Shown here: piece after piece, positions 35,911 through 45,393 of the stretch
Layout of the letters: each line of letters begins with the position of its first letter
Position numbering within the stretch: position 1 is the stretch's first letter
DNA from: Paenibacillus radicis (ex Gao et al. 2016)
Lineage (GTDB): Bacteria > Bacillota > Bacilli > Paenibacillales > Paenibacillaceae
Length of the DNA: 64,000 nt
Assembly (NCBI RefSeq): GCF_014641555.1
Contig: NZ_BMHY01000010.1
Span: forward strand, 62,001 to 126,000
Direction: 5' to 3'
Made by a program: the position numbers and the translations under genes
Notes under the pieces: generated by a model
Seen by the model: only the letters and a program-made list of their open reading frames with translations
The model's database searches: none
What the model was told of the DNA's origin: nothing

Positions 35911-37527
35911 TTAAGCTTTTACATCCGTCATATCGTAAAGACGGGTTTGCCCATTCAGGAACCGGTCATAGGCAACTAGAGCATAGAACGCTTGATCCGT
36001 TGCCATCAAATCGACATCACCCGGTTTGGCGCCGCCATTGTCCACACCGCCCGATTTAACGTGATAAAAGCCGCCTTTATCCTTGTTCTTAGCCGCATAG
36101 CTTAACAAAGCGTCCACTACGGAATGTCCGTTTTTCACAAATCTCGCATCGGTATGCGGATCAATGCGGAGTGCTGTTAAAGCCACGATAACCTGCGCCG
36201 TGCTTTCGGAGTTGGCGGAGCCGCCGCTCGCATAACCGCCGTCAGCCTGCTGTACTTTCGACAACCAGGCGATGCCGCGGTCTACAGCTGCTTTTACTTT
36301 CTCATTTGTTGCATAATAAGGTGCGAATGCTTGAATAGCCATCGAAGTAATATCCGGATCAGCAGCTGTTGGTTTTTCGCCCAGCGCCCATCCGCCGCCT
36401 GCTATTTCACGATTCAGAATGAAATCAATCAGCAGCTCTCTCGTCGTCTGCGTCTTTACTTTAGCAACCGTCGGAATTTCATAGTTCTTACTGTCCAGGG
36501 CAATCAACGCAAAGATCGGACCGTTGATGCCTTGCTTAATCAGCGTCTCGTAGTCAGCAAGCGGCTCCCGCAAATTATAGCCGGCTACATGATCTACGCC
36601 TTTGCCGATCGCAGTAAGCGCCAGAATAACACGGTCATACTCTGTATATTTGACATTGTGAAGCTTGCCGTCCACTTCCTTCAATTTCTTTTCTACATTG
36701 GCGTAATACTTGGCATAATACGCATCGGGCAGCTTAATTCCGGAGCGGGCCAAGCCAAATACCGTCCACTCCCCGCCAACACTGGCGATTACGGGATTGG
36801 TAACAGAAGACTGCAGAAAAGCTGCAGTCTCTTTCACTTGTGTTTTAACCTTTGTGTGTATCGGGCTTACAACAGGCGTTTCAGGATCCGTCTCACTTGG
36901 CTTGCCGTAGTCGAAGGTACGCATAGCAACCACAGCAGCCATTTCCCTAGTAACCGTTCCTTGCGGATTAAAGCGGTTGTTATCGCCAAGCATAATTTGC
37001 GAAGCGAGAATCGTGGTGACATCCGCTTTCGCCCATGCCGATACGTTGTCCGCGTCAGCAATCAGAGAGGCTGTCTGTACCGGCTTAAGTCCAAGCGCTC
37101 TAACGATTGTAGCTGCCATTTGCTCACGAGTAATGCTCGCATTTGGCTCGAACTTCTGATTATAGCCGCTCATATACCCTGCTTGAGAAACGGCGTTGAT
37201 GTAAGGGTAATACCATTGATTAGATGCCACGTCGGCATAACCAGCAGGTTTGCTTACCATTGGAATATTAAGCACCGATACGAGCATTTTCGCAAACTCC
37301 GCTCTCGTTACCGATGACTTCGGATTAAACTTGCCATTGCTGCCTTGCACGAAGCCAAGCTCCGATGCCCGGTCGATTGAAGCTTTCGCCCACTGCGAGA
37401 TTGATGCGGAATCTGTATAGGTTTGCCCGAGACCTGTAGAAGCATATGAAACCGTTAAATTCGTCGAGAACACGGATAAAAAGACGGCTACTATCAACAA
37501 CCATGCTAGAAACCGATTTTTTTTCAT
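35911..37527 (-). CDS. S-layer-anchored alpha/alpha-barrel protein, probable B12-binding surface protein
   Basis: 538 aa from the ATG at 37527 with AAGGAAG upstream; the longer frame reaches into the terminator hairpin. Signal peptide cleaved near VSYA. Three SLH domains follow (about 35-215, each ending in a TRAEF/TREQM/TREMA motif), anchoring it to secondary wall polymer. The rest (about 230-538) has prenyltransferase/squalene-oxidase-type repeats (GGWALGEKPTAADPDITSMA, QQADGGYASGGSANSESTAQ), an alpha/alpha barrel like that of intrinsic factor. First gene after the cobalamin riboswitch. Confidence 0.88.
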   Translation of the reverse strand: MKKNRFLAWLLIVAVFLSVFSTNLTVSYASTGLGQTYTDSASISQWAKASIDRASELGFVQGSNGKFNPKSSVTRAEFAKMLVSVLNIPMVSKPAGYADVASNQWYYPYINAVSQAGYMSGYNQKFEPNASITREQMAATIVRALGLKPVQTASLIADADNVSAWAKADVTTILASQIMLGDNNRFNPQGTVTREMAAVVAMRTFDYGKPSETDPETPVVSPIHTKVKTQVKETAAFLQSSVTNPVIASVGGEWTVFGLARSGIKLPDAYYAKYYANVEKKLKEVDGKLHNVKYTEYDRVILALTAIGKGVDHVAGYNLREPLADYETLIKQGINGPIFALIALDSKNYEIPTVAKVKTQTTRELLIDFILNREIAGGGWALGEKPTAADPDITSMAIQAFAPYYATNEKVKAAVDRGIAWLSKVQQADGGYASGGSANSESTAQVIVALTALRIDPHTDARFVKNGHSVVDALLSYAAKNKDKGGFYHVKSGGVDNGGAKPGDVDLMATDQAFYALVAYDRFLNGQTRLYDMTDVKA

Positions 37528-37579
37528 CCTATTATTCACTTCCTTTCTTCTTCTAAACTTATAGTATTCCAAATAAAAC

Positions 37580-37610
37580 AAACCCCTCGACTCATACAGT
37601 CAAGGGGTTT
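37580..37610 (-). terminator. Riboswitch-controlled intrinsic terminator
   Basis: AAACCCCTTGACT / AGTCGAGGGGTTT hairpin followed by TGTTTTATTT on the minus strand, between the cobalamin aptamer and the start codon. Its position suggests transcriptional control: cobalamin binding would favour this terminator. Confidence 0.85.
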
Positions 37611-37679
37611 AATCAAGCGGACATCTCAAAAAAGCATGCTTGAATAAACACCTTCCTATCACTCGTAGAATAATTGGTG

Positions 37680-37851
37680 TAAACAAACAGGCAGGTATTC
37701 TGGCTCAAGCGTCATCGCCCATGCTGCCTTCCCGGTTTCCCAGTGGCTTCCTGCAAGGACTCTTCTTTTACAGCGGCGGGACCGCGCGGGACTTTCACCC
37801 GCTTCCCATTTAACCCATTCCATCAAATTAGACTAAGGAATAGGCACCTGT
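37680..37851 (-). promoter_or_regulatory. Cobalamin riboswitch
   Basis: Minus-strand leader with the B12-box core GCCACTG (near 37740) and the conserved GGGTGAAAGTCCC. It opens with AGGTGCC (37849-37843) and closes with CCTGCCT (37694-37688), which pair as the P1 helix. It lies upstream of the five-gene B12 uptake operon ending at 31571. Confidence 0.93.
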
Positions 37852-37922
37852 TCATTCTTATCCTATTAAATTATCTTGCTCATCATAACGAAAAAATGAA
37901 GATTTGTCATGTAGTTATTCGT

Positions 37923-37970
37923 AAAAAAGCCTCCCCCAAAGCATATAAAATATGCTCTGACGGAAGCCCC
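37923..37970 (-). terminator. Terminator of tyrS
   Basis: GGGGCTTCC/GGAGGC-type stem with an inner AGCATAT/ATATGCT stem and a T6 tail on the minus strand, 40 bp after the tyrS stop. Confidence 0.75.
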
Positions 37971-38010
37971 TTAGCCTACCCTTATACCGCTAGATTGGCC
38001 AAAACTAAAC

Positions 38011-39276
38011 TTAACCCAGCTTCACCAAACTGTAATTTTTCTTGCCTTTACGGATAATGATGAACCGGCCGCCGATTGCATGCTCTGCCGTCACAGTCAA
38101 CTCCACATCGCTGACGCGTTCTCCGTTCATCGAGATTGCGCCCTTCGTAATGTCCTCGCGTGCTTGGCGCTTGGACGGCTCGATACCCAGATCAACGAGC
38201 CAATCGATAATGTTTTTCGACTCCGTGCCTGCCTCGAAGGTTGGCATTTCCTTGAAGCCCTGCTCGATCTCGTCAGCTGTTAGGGAACGGATATCTCCGC
38301 TAAACAAAGCCGCCGTAATCCGCTTCGCTTGCTCCAGCAGCTCTTCGCTGTGCACGAATCTCGTCATTTCTTCCGCTAGCGCTTTTTGAGCCTCACGTTT
38401 ATGCGGCTCCGTTTGCACTTTCTCGGCAAGCGCATCGATTTCCGCTTTATCGAGGAAAGTGAAAAACTTCAAATATTTGATCACGTCGCGGTCATCCGTA
38501 TTCGCCCAGAACTGGTAGAATTCAAACGGCGTCGTTTTATTCGGATCAAGCCATACAGCGCCGCCGGCTGTTTTACCAAACTTCGTACCGTCCGCTTTAA
38601 GCATCAATGGAATCGTAAGGCCAAATGCTTTCGCCTCCGAGCCTTCTTTTTTCCGGATCAGATCCAGACCGCTCGTAATGTTCCCCCATTGATCGGAACC
38701 GCCGATTTGCAGCTGTACATCCTCGTGTTGGAACAGGTGCAAGTAATCGAGCGATTGGAGAATTTGGTAGGAGAACTCTGTAAACGAAATGCCGCTGTCG
38801 AGCCGGCTCGACACGACGTCCTTCGCCAGCATCGTATTGATGCTGAAGTTTTTGCCGTAGTCTCTTAGGAAGTCGATTACATTGATTTTATGGGTCCAGT
38901 CATAGTTGTTAACCATGCGAACTTGATTGTCGCCTTCGGTTACAAACAGCTTCTTCAATTGCGCCGTCAGTGCATCCACATTCGCTTGCACTTGCTCCAT
39001 CGTTTGCAGCGAACGCTCCGTTTGACGGCCGCTTGGATCACCAATTGTTCCAGTCGCCCCGCCGATCAGAATGACCGGACGATGACCGGCCAACTGGAAA
39101 CGTTTCAGCATCATAAATGGGATCAAGTGACCGATATGCATGCTGTCGCCCGTTGGATCTACGCCGCAATAGAGCGAAACCGCCTTCGTATTCGTTAATT
39201 CACGCAAGCCTTCCGCATCTGTCTGCTGGTTAATCGCGTCCCGCCATTCCAGTTCGTCGATAATGTTCAAATTCAT
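38011..39276 (-). CDS. tyrS: Tyrosyl-tRNA synthetase
   Basis: 421 aa from the ATG at 39276 with AAAGGAGC 5 nt upstream (the open frame continues up into the T-box terminator). Class I signature SMHIGHLIP near 45 and the KMSKS counterpart KFGKT near 230. The C-terminal S4 RNA-binding domain is near 355-415. Ligates tyrosine to tRNA-Tyr. Preceded by a Tyr-specific T-box leader. Confidence 0.97.
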   Translation of the reverse strand: MNLNIIDELEWRDAINQQTDAEGLRELTNTKAVSLYCGVDPTGDSMHIGHLIPFMMLKRFQLAGHRPVILIGGATGTIGDPSGRQTERSLQTMEQVQANVDALTAQLKKLFVTEGDNQVRMVNNYDWTHKINVIDFLRDYGKNFSINTMLAKDVVSSRLDSGISFTEFSYQILQSLDYLHLFQHEDVQLQIGGSDQWGNITSGLDLIRKKEGSEAKAFGLTIPLMLKADGTKFGKTAGGAVWLDPNKTTPFEFYQFWANTDDRDVIKYLKFFTFLDKAEIDALAEKVQTEPHKREAQKALAEEMTRFVHSEELLEQAKRITAALFSGDIRSLTADEIEQGFKEMPTFEAGTESKNIIDWLVDLGIEPSKRQAREDITKGAISMNGERVSDVELTVTAEHAIGGRFIIIRKGKKNYSLVKLG

Positions 39277-39320
39277 GCAGCTCCTTTTAATAGATAAGTT
39301 CATCTCCGTCTGAAAACAAC

Positions 39321-39566
39321 AAAAAATCGCCCCTCGTCTAATTGTAGACATAGGGACGATTGAATAACCGTGTTACCACCCAAATTGCACCAACAGGCCA
39401 AGAAGACGCTGTTTATGCCACTCATTGGCGAGATATCGTTCGCCGTTCCGCTTGGCATTACCCAAGATACTCCAGAGTGTAATTCGCAGACCTTGTTTGT
39501 ATCAGGTTCCATCAACCCCTGACTTTCTATAACAGGGACAAAGCTGCTACTGGGCTCTTTCAACGT
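39321..39566 (-). promoter_or_regulatory. T-box leader of tyrS
   Basis: Contains the T-box sequence GGGTGGTAACACGG (minus strand, near 39385-39372). A stem I has a specifier region with a UAC tyrosine codon (near 39480). A terminator TCGTCCCT/AGGGGCGA with T6 lies at 39360-39321. Uncharged tRNA-Tyr should stabilise the antiterminator. Nothing else is seen in 39567-39720. Confidence 0.93.
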
Positions 39567-39720
39567 ATATCGTTATAAGATTACAGACAGTATAGCCGAA
39601 TTGCAAAATCATTGTCAATAAAGGAACAGGATTTCCATGCAGGATAGGCATCCGTCTCGCTCTATTGCCATTTTTATAGTAGAATGAGCATGCAGCACAA
39701 TACGAGGATGAGGTGTTTGA

Positions 39721-40023
39721 ATGTCCATCAGCTTCACGGCTTCCCGGATCAGCCGCTTAAAACGGGATATCACAGAAATCCAGAATCAAATCAACAATGA
39801 TAAAATCAAAGCGGGCAAGGCGCTCTCCAAAATAAAGCAGCTTCAAAAAGAACTCCGAATGAATCCTTCATCCCCTGATTCCAGCAGCAAAACCAAGCAA
39901 ATCAAAAAGCTGAATGAAGAAGCAGCTAAATTAGCCGCTTCTCAAGAGGAGTTATCCAAGCAGCTATCCGCCAAAAATGCCGAACTTCGGCAGCAGCCTG
40001 CCAAGGATCAGAAGAAGGACTAG
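39721..40023 (+). CDS. Small coiled-coil protein, unknown
   Basis: 100 aa, almost entirely predicted coiled coil: SRISRLKRDITEIQNQIN and KQIKKLNEEAAKLAASQEE heptads with a Pro/Ser break in the middle and a basic Lys-rich end. RBS GATGAGG before the ATG. No known family recognised. Ends at a bidirectional terminator facing the next gene. Confidence 0.7.
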   Translation: MSISFTASRISRLKRDITEIQNQINNDKIKAGKALSKIKQLQKELRMNPSSPDSSSKTKQIKKLNEEAAKLAASQEELSKQLSAKNAELRQQPAKDQKKD

Positions 40024-40052
40024 TTGACTTAAACATCCAATAGTAAAAAAAC

Positions 40053-40078
40053 AAAAGCGCCCATGACAGGCGCTTTTC
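40053..40078. terminator. Bidirectional terminator
   Basis: AAAAGCGCC / GGCGCTTTT, with runs of A and T on both sides, between two convergent small genes. Confidence 0.85.
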
Positions 40079-40081
40079 TAC

Positions 40082-40504
40082 TTATAAAATAACATCAGGT
40101 TTACCGAACTGTTCCTGTTCCTGAGCTTGCTTCAGAATATTAATAACAGCCTCGCTCCTAGGCACATTGATCAATTGGGTCTTTAACTTTTTATCAAATT
40201 TCTGAGTAACACTTATCATTAGAAAAGGCATCTTAAACGTAATGTTGCGTACTTCTCCATTCGAAGAAACGAATGAGACAATATAGGCATGAATAACTTT
40301 GTCAAATACATCCGTACCCGTCTCAATTTTTGATCCTAAAAAGTTCGCAAGCGGAATCTTAAACGTATTTTCAACTACCGATTTAAAGCCTCTAAATCCC
40401 TTCTCCTCGATAATAAGAAACTCTGAATTAAATGTTATTTCCAATTGGTTCTCTTCATTGGTCAGTTCCAATCCACTAACTAGTTTCACTAACGCCTTCG
40501 CCAT
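40082..40504 (-). CDS. Conserved-looking cytosolic protein of unknown function
   Basis: 140 aa, mixed beta strands followed by one C-terminal helix (RSEAVINILKQAQEQEQFG), a pattern reminiscent of PH-like domains. No signal peptide or membrane segment. I do not recognise it. Single gene, followed immediately by a terminator. Confidence 0.65.
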   Translation of the reverse strand: MAKALVKLVSGLELTNEENQLEITFNSEFLIIEEKGFRGFKSVVENTFKIPLANFLGSKIETGTDVFDKVIHAYIVSFVSSNGEVRNITFKMPFLMISVTQKFDKKLKTQLINVPRSEAVINILKQAQEQEQFGKPDVIL

Positions 40505-40609
40505 TAGTCATCATCCCTTCGCGAAACATGTCGTTTCCTAAAATTATACATGAAGGTGGGATGAATTTCCTCTAGTAATTTAAATCTGTAAATTATTATT
40601 TTCGACAGG

Positions 40610-41866
40610 CTACCCTATCACTTCACCACTACTCTTCTGCTCCTTAGGCAGTGTCAGAAATACCAGCAACCCGATAACAAACAATGGAATGATAGATAAA
40701 ATGCTGAGTTTAGCATTGCCTGTTACCGTCGTCGTTATCGACATAATGAATGGCCCGAGTATGGCTGCGAATTTACCGAATATGTTGTAGAACCCAAAAA
40801 ACTCATTCGAGTTTTCCTTCGGAATGATCTTGGCAAAGTAAGATCGGCTTAATGCCTGTATGCCGCCTTGCGCTGATCCAATTAGTGCGCCAAGAATGAA
40901 GATATGCCATACGGACGAAATTAAAAACGCAGCGACGCAAGACACGATATACGTGATAATGCCTGTAATGATCAACGCTCTTGTCGAATATTTCTTCGCT
41001 AAATTCCCATATAGGATCGCAAATGGAAATGCAATAATTTGAATAATCAACAGTATTCCTAATAGCGTAAATGTATCGAGTGCATCCGCACCAAGCACCG
41101 CAGTTGCATAGGGCACAACCATTTTAATAATGGTATCTACCCCGTCAATATAGCAAAAATAAGCAATTAGAAATACAAACACGATTTTATAGTTGCGAAT
41201 TTGTTTAAACGTTTGCGCCAGCCTTTTGAAGCTGTTCAAAACCGGACGCGGCTCAGGCTCGACATAGTAACGCTGTTGAACGTCCCTAACCATTGGAATC
41301 GTGAGCAATCCCCACCATAATGCGGTCATAATAAAGCCAATTTGATAACCAATCGCTTTATCCATGCCCATAAAGAAAATCAATGCTAGGCTGATACCGA
41401 AAGGAATCACACTCGCTATATAGCCATAAGCAAAACCTCTTGATGAAACCTTATCCATCCGATCGTCATTCGTTACATCCACTAGAAAGGAATCATAAAA
41501 AATATTAGATCCTGCAAAGCCTATTGCTGATAATACATAAAATAGGATCAGCAGCTGCCACTGGCCGCTATCAGGCGAAACAAAAGCTAGAGACAGCGTG
41601 GATAAAATACCGATGAGAGCAAAAAATAGGAAGAAACGTTTTTTCTTATCCTTATAGTCAGCTAGTGTACCTAATATGGGGCTCAGAACCGCAATAATGA
41701 TACTTGCTAATGAATTGAAGTAGCCTAGGTCCATGCTGCTGTTCACATTGTTGAACATTCCAAAAACAATCGGCAATAACGCCGTTGTAACCGCTAATGA
41801 ATAAGCCGAATTCCCGCAATCATATAAAATCCACGATCTTTCTTCCCTGCTTAGCTTCATAGACAC
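40610..41866 (-). CDS. MFS transporter, UMF1 (Atg22-like) family
   Basis: 418 aa, about 12 membrane helices. The opening KLSREERSWILYDCGNSAYS and the segment GSAQGGIQALSRSYFAKIIP are diagnostic of UMF1 MFS proteins, related to yeast vacuolar amino-acid exporter Atg22. Substrate unknown. Monocistronic, with promoter and terminator region of the neighbouring operon upstream. Confidence 0.93.
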   Translation of the reverse strand: MSMKLSREERSWILYDCGNSAYSLAVTTALLPIVFGMFNNVNSSMDLGYFNSLASIIIAVLSPILGTLADYKDKKKRFFLFFALIGILSTLSLAFVSPDSGQWQLLILFYVLSAIGFAGSNIFYDSFLVDVTNDDRMDKVSSRGFAYGYIASVIPFGISLALIFFMGMDKAIGYQIGFIMTALWWGLLTIPMVRDVQQRYYVEPEPRPVLNSFKRLAQTFKQIRNYKIVFVFLIAYFCYIDGVDTIIKMVVPYATAVLGADALDTFTLLGILLIIQIIAFPFAILYGNLAKKYSTRALIITGIITYIVSCVAAFLISSVWHIFILGALIGSAQGGIQALSRSYFAKIIPKENSNEFFGFYNIFGKFAAILGPFIMSITTTVTGNAKLSILSIIPLFVIGLLVFLTLPKEQKSSGEVIG

Positions 41867-41968
41867 CCTCCCGCTTATTATTCATTGCGCAATTGTAACA
41901 TGCTTCCAGTCATCCTATGGTCATGCTAATATTATATTCCTATTAAGAAGACGTAAAGTTATGAAAAA

Positions 41969-42007
41969 GACGCTTCCAAAATCACTTTAGAAGTGCCTGG
42001 AAGCGTC
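41969..42007 (-). terminator. Terminator of the GntR/sugar-transport operon
   Basis: GACGCTTCC / GGAAGCGTC stem with a weaker inner pairing and TTTTTCAT on the minus strand. Ends the unit running from 47463 to 42039. Confidence 0.85.
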
Positions 42008-42038
42008 GTTTTACATACTTATTCTAAACCGATCCTCT

Positions 42039-42758
42039 TTATTTCCGCTCTCGCCGAATCCAAAAACTAAATACATCATTTCTTAGATAGTCAAAAGAAT
42101 ACAGCACCTCTTTATTCTTCTCATCATAATGGAGCTGCTTCATCAGAATGACCGGCGTTTCTTCTTCCTTATCAATCTGCAGTCTCGATACATATTTGTC
42201 TTTCTTCAAGGGGACAAGCAGCTCTGTGTCAGCTCTAGCAATATTGATTTTGCATTTATCCTCCAGAAAACCAAACAGGGATCCGGAGAAATCCACACGC
42301 TCAAACGCATCGCCGACTAACTCTTTAGGCAAAATATTGATCGAATAAGCGACCGGCTCACCATCGGCATAACGAATCCGTTCCAGCTTAATAACCGTAC
42401 TGTTCTCTTCAATATTCAGTGCATCTGCCCATTCCTTGCTGCATCGCACTTCTCCGATCATTTCCTTATTCTCTTCCTCATTCAGACCCGCTACTTTAAT
42501 CATCGTGCCGATACTTTGCAGCATCTCAAGACGGCTTGGAATAATCGGGAGCGGTTGAATGACGAAGGTGCCTACACCATGCTTTACAAGCAGCTTGCCC
42601 TCCTGCTCCAGCAGCTTAAGCGCTGCGCGCAGCGTCTCTCTGCTCACATTGAAATATTTGGCCAACTCATATTCAGCCGGCAGCTTTTGCCCAACCTTCC
42701 AGAGCTTATTGTCGATCATTTTTTCGATTTCCAGCTTAATCGTCTGATAGCTTCCCAT
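42039..42758 (-). CDS. GntR-family regulator, HutC subfamily (UTRA domain)
   Basis: 239 aa. N-terminal winged helix (about 8-72: LPAEYELAKYFNVSRETLRA) and C-terminal UTRA effector domain (about 90-230), where WADALNIEENSTVIKLERIR and FDYLRNDVFSFWIRR are typical. The UTRA domain normally binds a phosphorylated or acidic metabolite. It is the last gene of the unit and probably acts on the 20-bp palindrome at its head (47485-47504). Confidence 0.93.
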   Translation of the reverse strand: MGSYQTIKLEIEKMIDNKLWKVGQKLPAEYELAKYFNVSRETLRAALKLLEQEGKLLVKHGVGTFVIQPLPIIPSRLEMLQSIGTMIKVAGLNEEENKEMIGEVRCSKEWADALNIEENSTVIKLERIRYADGEPVAYSINILPKELVGDAFERVDFSGSLFGFLEDKCKINIARADTELLVPLKKDKYVSRLQIDKEEETPVILMKQLHYDEKNKEVLYSFDYLRNDVFSFWIRRERK

Positions 42759-42784
42759 TTAGCCCGGCCTCGCTTTATATAAAT

Positions 42785-43558
42785 TCAAACCTGAATAAGT
42801 AAGCTTTCTTTTAAGATATCATATAGCCGGTCATTACTACAGAGAGTAAGTGAATGCTCATCAACTTCCAGCCGTTTTACGATTCCGCCCGCTTCCTCTG
42901 CAATTAACGCACCCGCGCACATATCCCAATCATTAAGATTAAACTCCCAGAAGCCGTCAAAATACGAAGCCGCTACAAAGCATAAATCCAGCGCAGCGCT
43001 CCCGGTACGACGAATGCCAGCCGTCTGGCTAATCATATGGTTGAAATATTTGAGATTAATATATTCGGAATAACCGCCGCCGGGAAATCCTGTGGCCAGT
43101 AAACTCTTTTCCAATTGCGAAGTATGGGACACGTAGATACGCTTCCCGTTCAAATAAGCGCCGCCTTGTCTAGTTGCACGAAACTTCATGTTAAGCCATG
43201 GCGAATAGACCATACCAGCCTGAGTAACCCCTTTATGTTGTAAAGCAATCGAAATCGATGATATTGGAAAACGATGAATGAAGTTCGTCGTACCATCTAT
43301 GGGATCAATCACCCACAAATAATCGCTATCGTTCGTAAAACTCCCTCTTTCTTCCGTAAGAATGCTATGCTCAGGATAAGCGTTCTTAATACATTCAATT
43401 AGAATTTCTTCGGATTTCACATCTACATTGGTAACGAAATCCGTCGCATAGCCCTTTGTGCGAACTTGAAGCTGATTTTGCTCATTGGCGATTTTCTGAT
43501 AAGCGGCTACTTTGTCTACCCAAGACTCTATTTCAACCATTAATTGATCTAAATTCAT
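42785..43558 (-). CDS. Inositol-monophosphatase-family phosphatase
   Basis: 257 aa from the ATG at 43558; 39 bp more are open upstream. Metal-binding motifs are intact: EERGSF (Glu), WVIDPIDGTTNFIH and NDWDMCAGALIAEEAGG. Likely removes phosphate from a polyol or sugar phosphate (or 3'-phosphoadenosine phosphate). Its place between an MBL-fold hydrolase and a GntR regulator in a sugar-uptake operon favours a sugar-phosphate substrate (inference). Confidence 0.9.
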   Translation of the reverse strand: MNLDQLMVEIESWVDKVAAYQKIANEQNQLQVRTKGYATDFVTNVDVKSEEILIECIKNAYPEHSILTEERGSFTNDSDYLWVIDPIDGTTNFIHRFPISSISIALQHKGVTQAGMVYSPWLNMKFRATRQGGAYLNGKRIYVSHTSQLEKSLLATGFPGGGYSEYINLKYFNHMISQTAGIRRTGSAALDLCFVAASYFDGFWEFNLNDWDMCAGALIAEEAGGIVKRLEVDEHSLTLCSNDRLYDILKESLLIQV

Positions 43559-43572
43559 GTCATCACAATTCC

Positions 43573-44496
43573 TTATTGTATGAACTCCACTCTGCATTGC
43601 TCTGCATCTACACGAAGAATCCGATGGGTTGTCGCTGCAGCTTCCGTATAATATAGCTTTGCCTTACTGTGTTCTGCGATCATCGCTTCAATCTCTTTAT
43701 GCGGAAGCTGATACGTTCCTTCATCATCAGCACTAACAATGACAGCTTGTGGGTTTATGCTGCTAAGCCACTCCCCTGAAATCTGATGCCGGTCTCCATG
43801 GTGAGGAGCCTGCACAACAGCGATGTTCTCAATCTCTTCACGATAGGGCTCCCAGAAGTCCAAAGCCACATCAGAAGTGATCAGCGCAATCGATTCGCCT
43901 TTATAGCTAATGAGGACTGCCATGGCTGTCGAATTCAGCATCCGGTCAATTTGGTTCAAAGGCTCCAATTGCTCTTCAAGACAGCTCATGTCGAGATCGT
44001 TCAACTGGAGCTTCAATTGTTCAAGTTTGCTTCTATCCGGCATTAACAGCTTATAAGTCAATTCTTGCTCGTAAAATGCTGCAGGCTCCTCTATCCTATC
44101 AATAGGGATGTTAAGTTCCTTCGCTCTATTCAAAATTTGAATATACAGCGATAAAGAAGCCAGCATTGGCGTGGAGTCATTCAGCACACCGCTTTCCAAT
44201 ATAAATTCAGGCAGCATCAGATGAATTTTTATTTTCCCAATCGGAACATGGCCTAAAATATCATACACACCGCCAATATGATCCCTATGGAAATGGGTGA
44301 TGACGAGCACATCGATTTTCTCAATATGATGCTCTTGGATATATTGGGCCAAGCTGCATCTGCGTGAATTTGCACTTGCAGTTGCATGAACATCTCCGCC
44401 GTCCACTACGAGGCAAAAGCTGCGATCGCCGTATGTATATTGAATAATCGTCGCTTCACCAAAGCCTACATTCAAAAAATCAATGACGCATGTCAT
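43573..44496 (-). CDS. MBL-fold metallohydrolase, ComEC/Rec2 C-terminal-like
   Basis: 307 aa. The metal motif is LVITHFHRDHIGGVYDIL (HxHxDH, near 74-79); upstream VDGGDV and downstream VVQAPHHGDRHQISGEWL (further His ligands) match the lone MBL domain related to ComEC. No membrane part, so it is not a competence channel. It overlaps the MalF-type permease by 17 bp. Could hydrolyse a phosphodiester, but no substrate can be named. Confidence 0.88.
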   Translation of the reverse strand: MTCVIDFLNVGFGEATIIQYTYGDRSFCLVVDGGDVHATASANSRRCSLAQYIQEHHIEKIDVLVITHFHRDHIGGVYDILGHVPIGKIKIHLMLPEFILESGVLNDSTPMLASLSLYIQILNRAKELNIPIDRIEEPAAFYEQELTYKLLMPDRSKLEQLKLQLNDLDMSCLEEQLEPLNQIDRMLNSTAMAVLISYKGESIALITSDVALDFWEPYREEIENIAVVQAPHHGDRHQISGEWLSSINPQAVIVSADDEGTYQLPHKEIEAMIAEHSKAKLYYTEAAATTHRILRVDAEQCRVEFIQ

Positions 44497-45361
44497 GCTG
44501 AGCCCCGCCTATCGAACGTTTAATATAAAAGACTGAGAATACAAGCACGAGTCCAACCATAACGATTGCCGCTGCGGATCCATAACCAATTTGCAGATTG
44601 TAGACGCCTTGGCGATAAATATACTGCGTGATCGTCGTTGTGGAATTCGCAGGTCCGCCGCCGGTCAGAATGTTAACCTTATCGAACAGTCTAAAGGTAT
44701 CAATCGTGCGCAGCAAAATAACAAACAACAGGGCAGGCATAATATTCGGAACGGTAATATGTCTGAAAATGCTCATCGAATTCGCTCCGTCTACTTTAGC
44801 CGCCTCGTATTGAGACTTAGGAACAGCCTGCAGAGCCGCATAGATCAACAAAAAAGCAAACGGCGTCCATTGCCAAATGTCGATAAACAGAATCGCATAA
44901 AACGCGATTCGAATATCCATCAGAAAATTAAATGGATCGAATCCAAACCAGGACAGCATATGATTGATGATCCCATTGTGATTACTAAGCATCATCTGCC
45001 AGATTAGAGCTACCGTAACAGGCGGCAATAAAGAGGGTATCAGAATCGATACCCGCAATATTTTCACCCCGCGCTTCATGCTCTCAACCAACACGGCAAT
45101 AGCCAGACCCAGAATCGTCTCGATCGTAACCGCAAGCAGCATGAATTTGGTGGTATTCCAGACGGCTTGCTGGAACACCTCGTCCTTCACCACTTTCATA
45201 TAATTGCTTAGCCCGACGTATTGTTTAGCTTCACTAGCCAGGTAGTAGTAATCCGTAAAACTATTAATTACCGTATAGACGATTGGAAATACCGTTAAAC
45301 CCGTCAGCAGAATGAGAACCGGAGCCAGCATGAGCCACTGAAAACGACGTTTACTATGCAC
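44480..45361 (-). CDS. Carbohydrate ABC transporter permease, MalF/UgpA type
   Basis: 293 aa. Six predicted membrane helices; EAA-like loop around VPKSQYEAAKVDGANSMSIF. Starts with RRFQWLMLAPVLILLTGLTV. Pair with the MalG-type permease at the head of the unit and the lipoprotein between them. No ATPase in the operon. Confidence 0.93.
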   Translation of the reverse strand: MHSKRRFQWLMLAPVLILLTGLTVFPIVYTVINSFTDYYYLASEAKQYVGLSNYMKVVKDEVFQQAVWNTTKFMLLAVTIETILGLAIAVLVESMKRGVKILRVSILIPSLLPPVTVALIWQMMLSNHNGIINHMLSWFGFDPFNFLMDIRIAFYAILFIDIWQWTPFAFLLIYAALQAVPKSQYEAAKVDGANSMSIFRHITVPNIMPALLFVILLRTIDTFRLFDKVNILTGGGPANSTTTITQYIYRQGVYNLQIGYGSAAAIVMVGLVLVFSVFYIKRSIGGAQHDMRH

Positions 45362-45393
45362 TTCTGTAACACTCCTTCATACCGTGAGAACCA

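Noticed and set aside
43573..44496. Competence protein ComEC
   Set aside because: Only the soluble MBL domain is present, with no membrane channel, and the gene is inside a sugar-transport operon.
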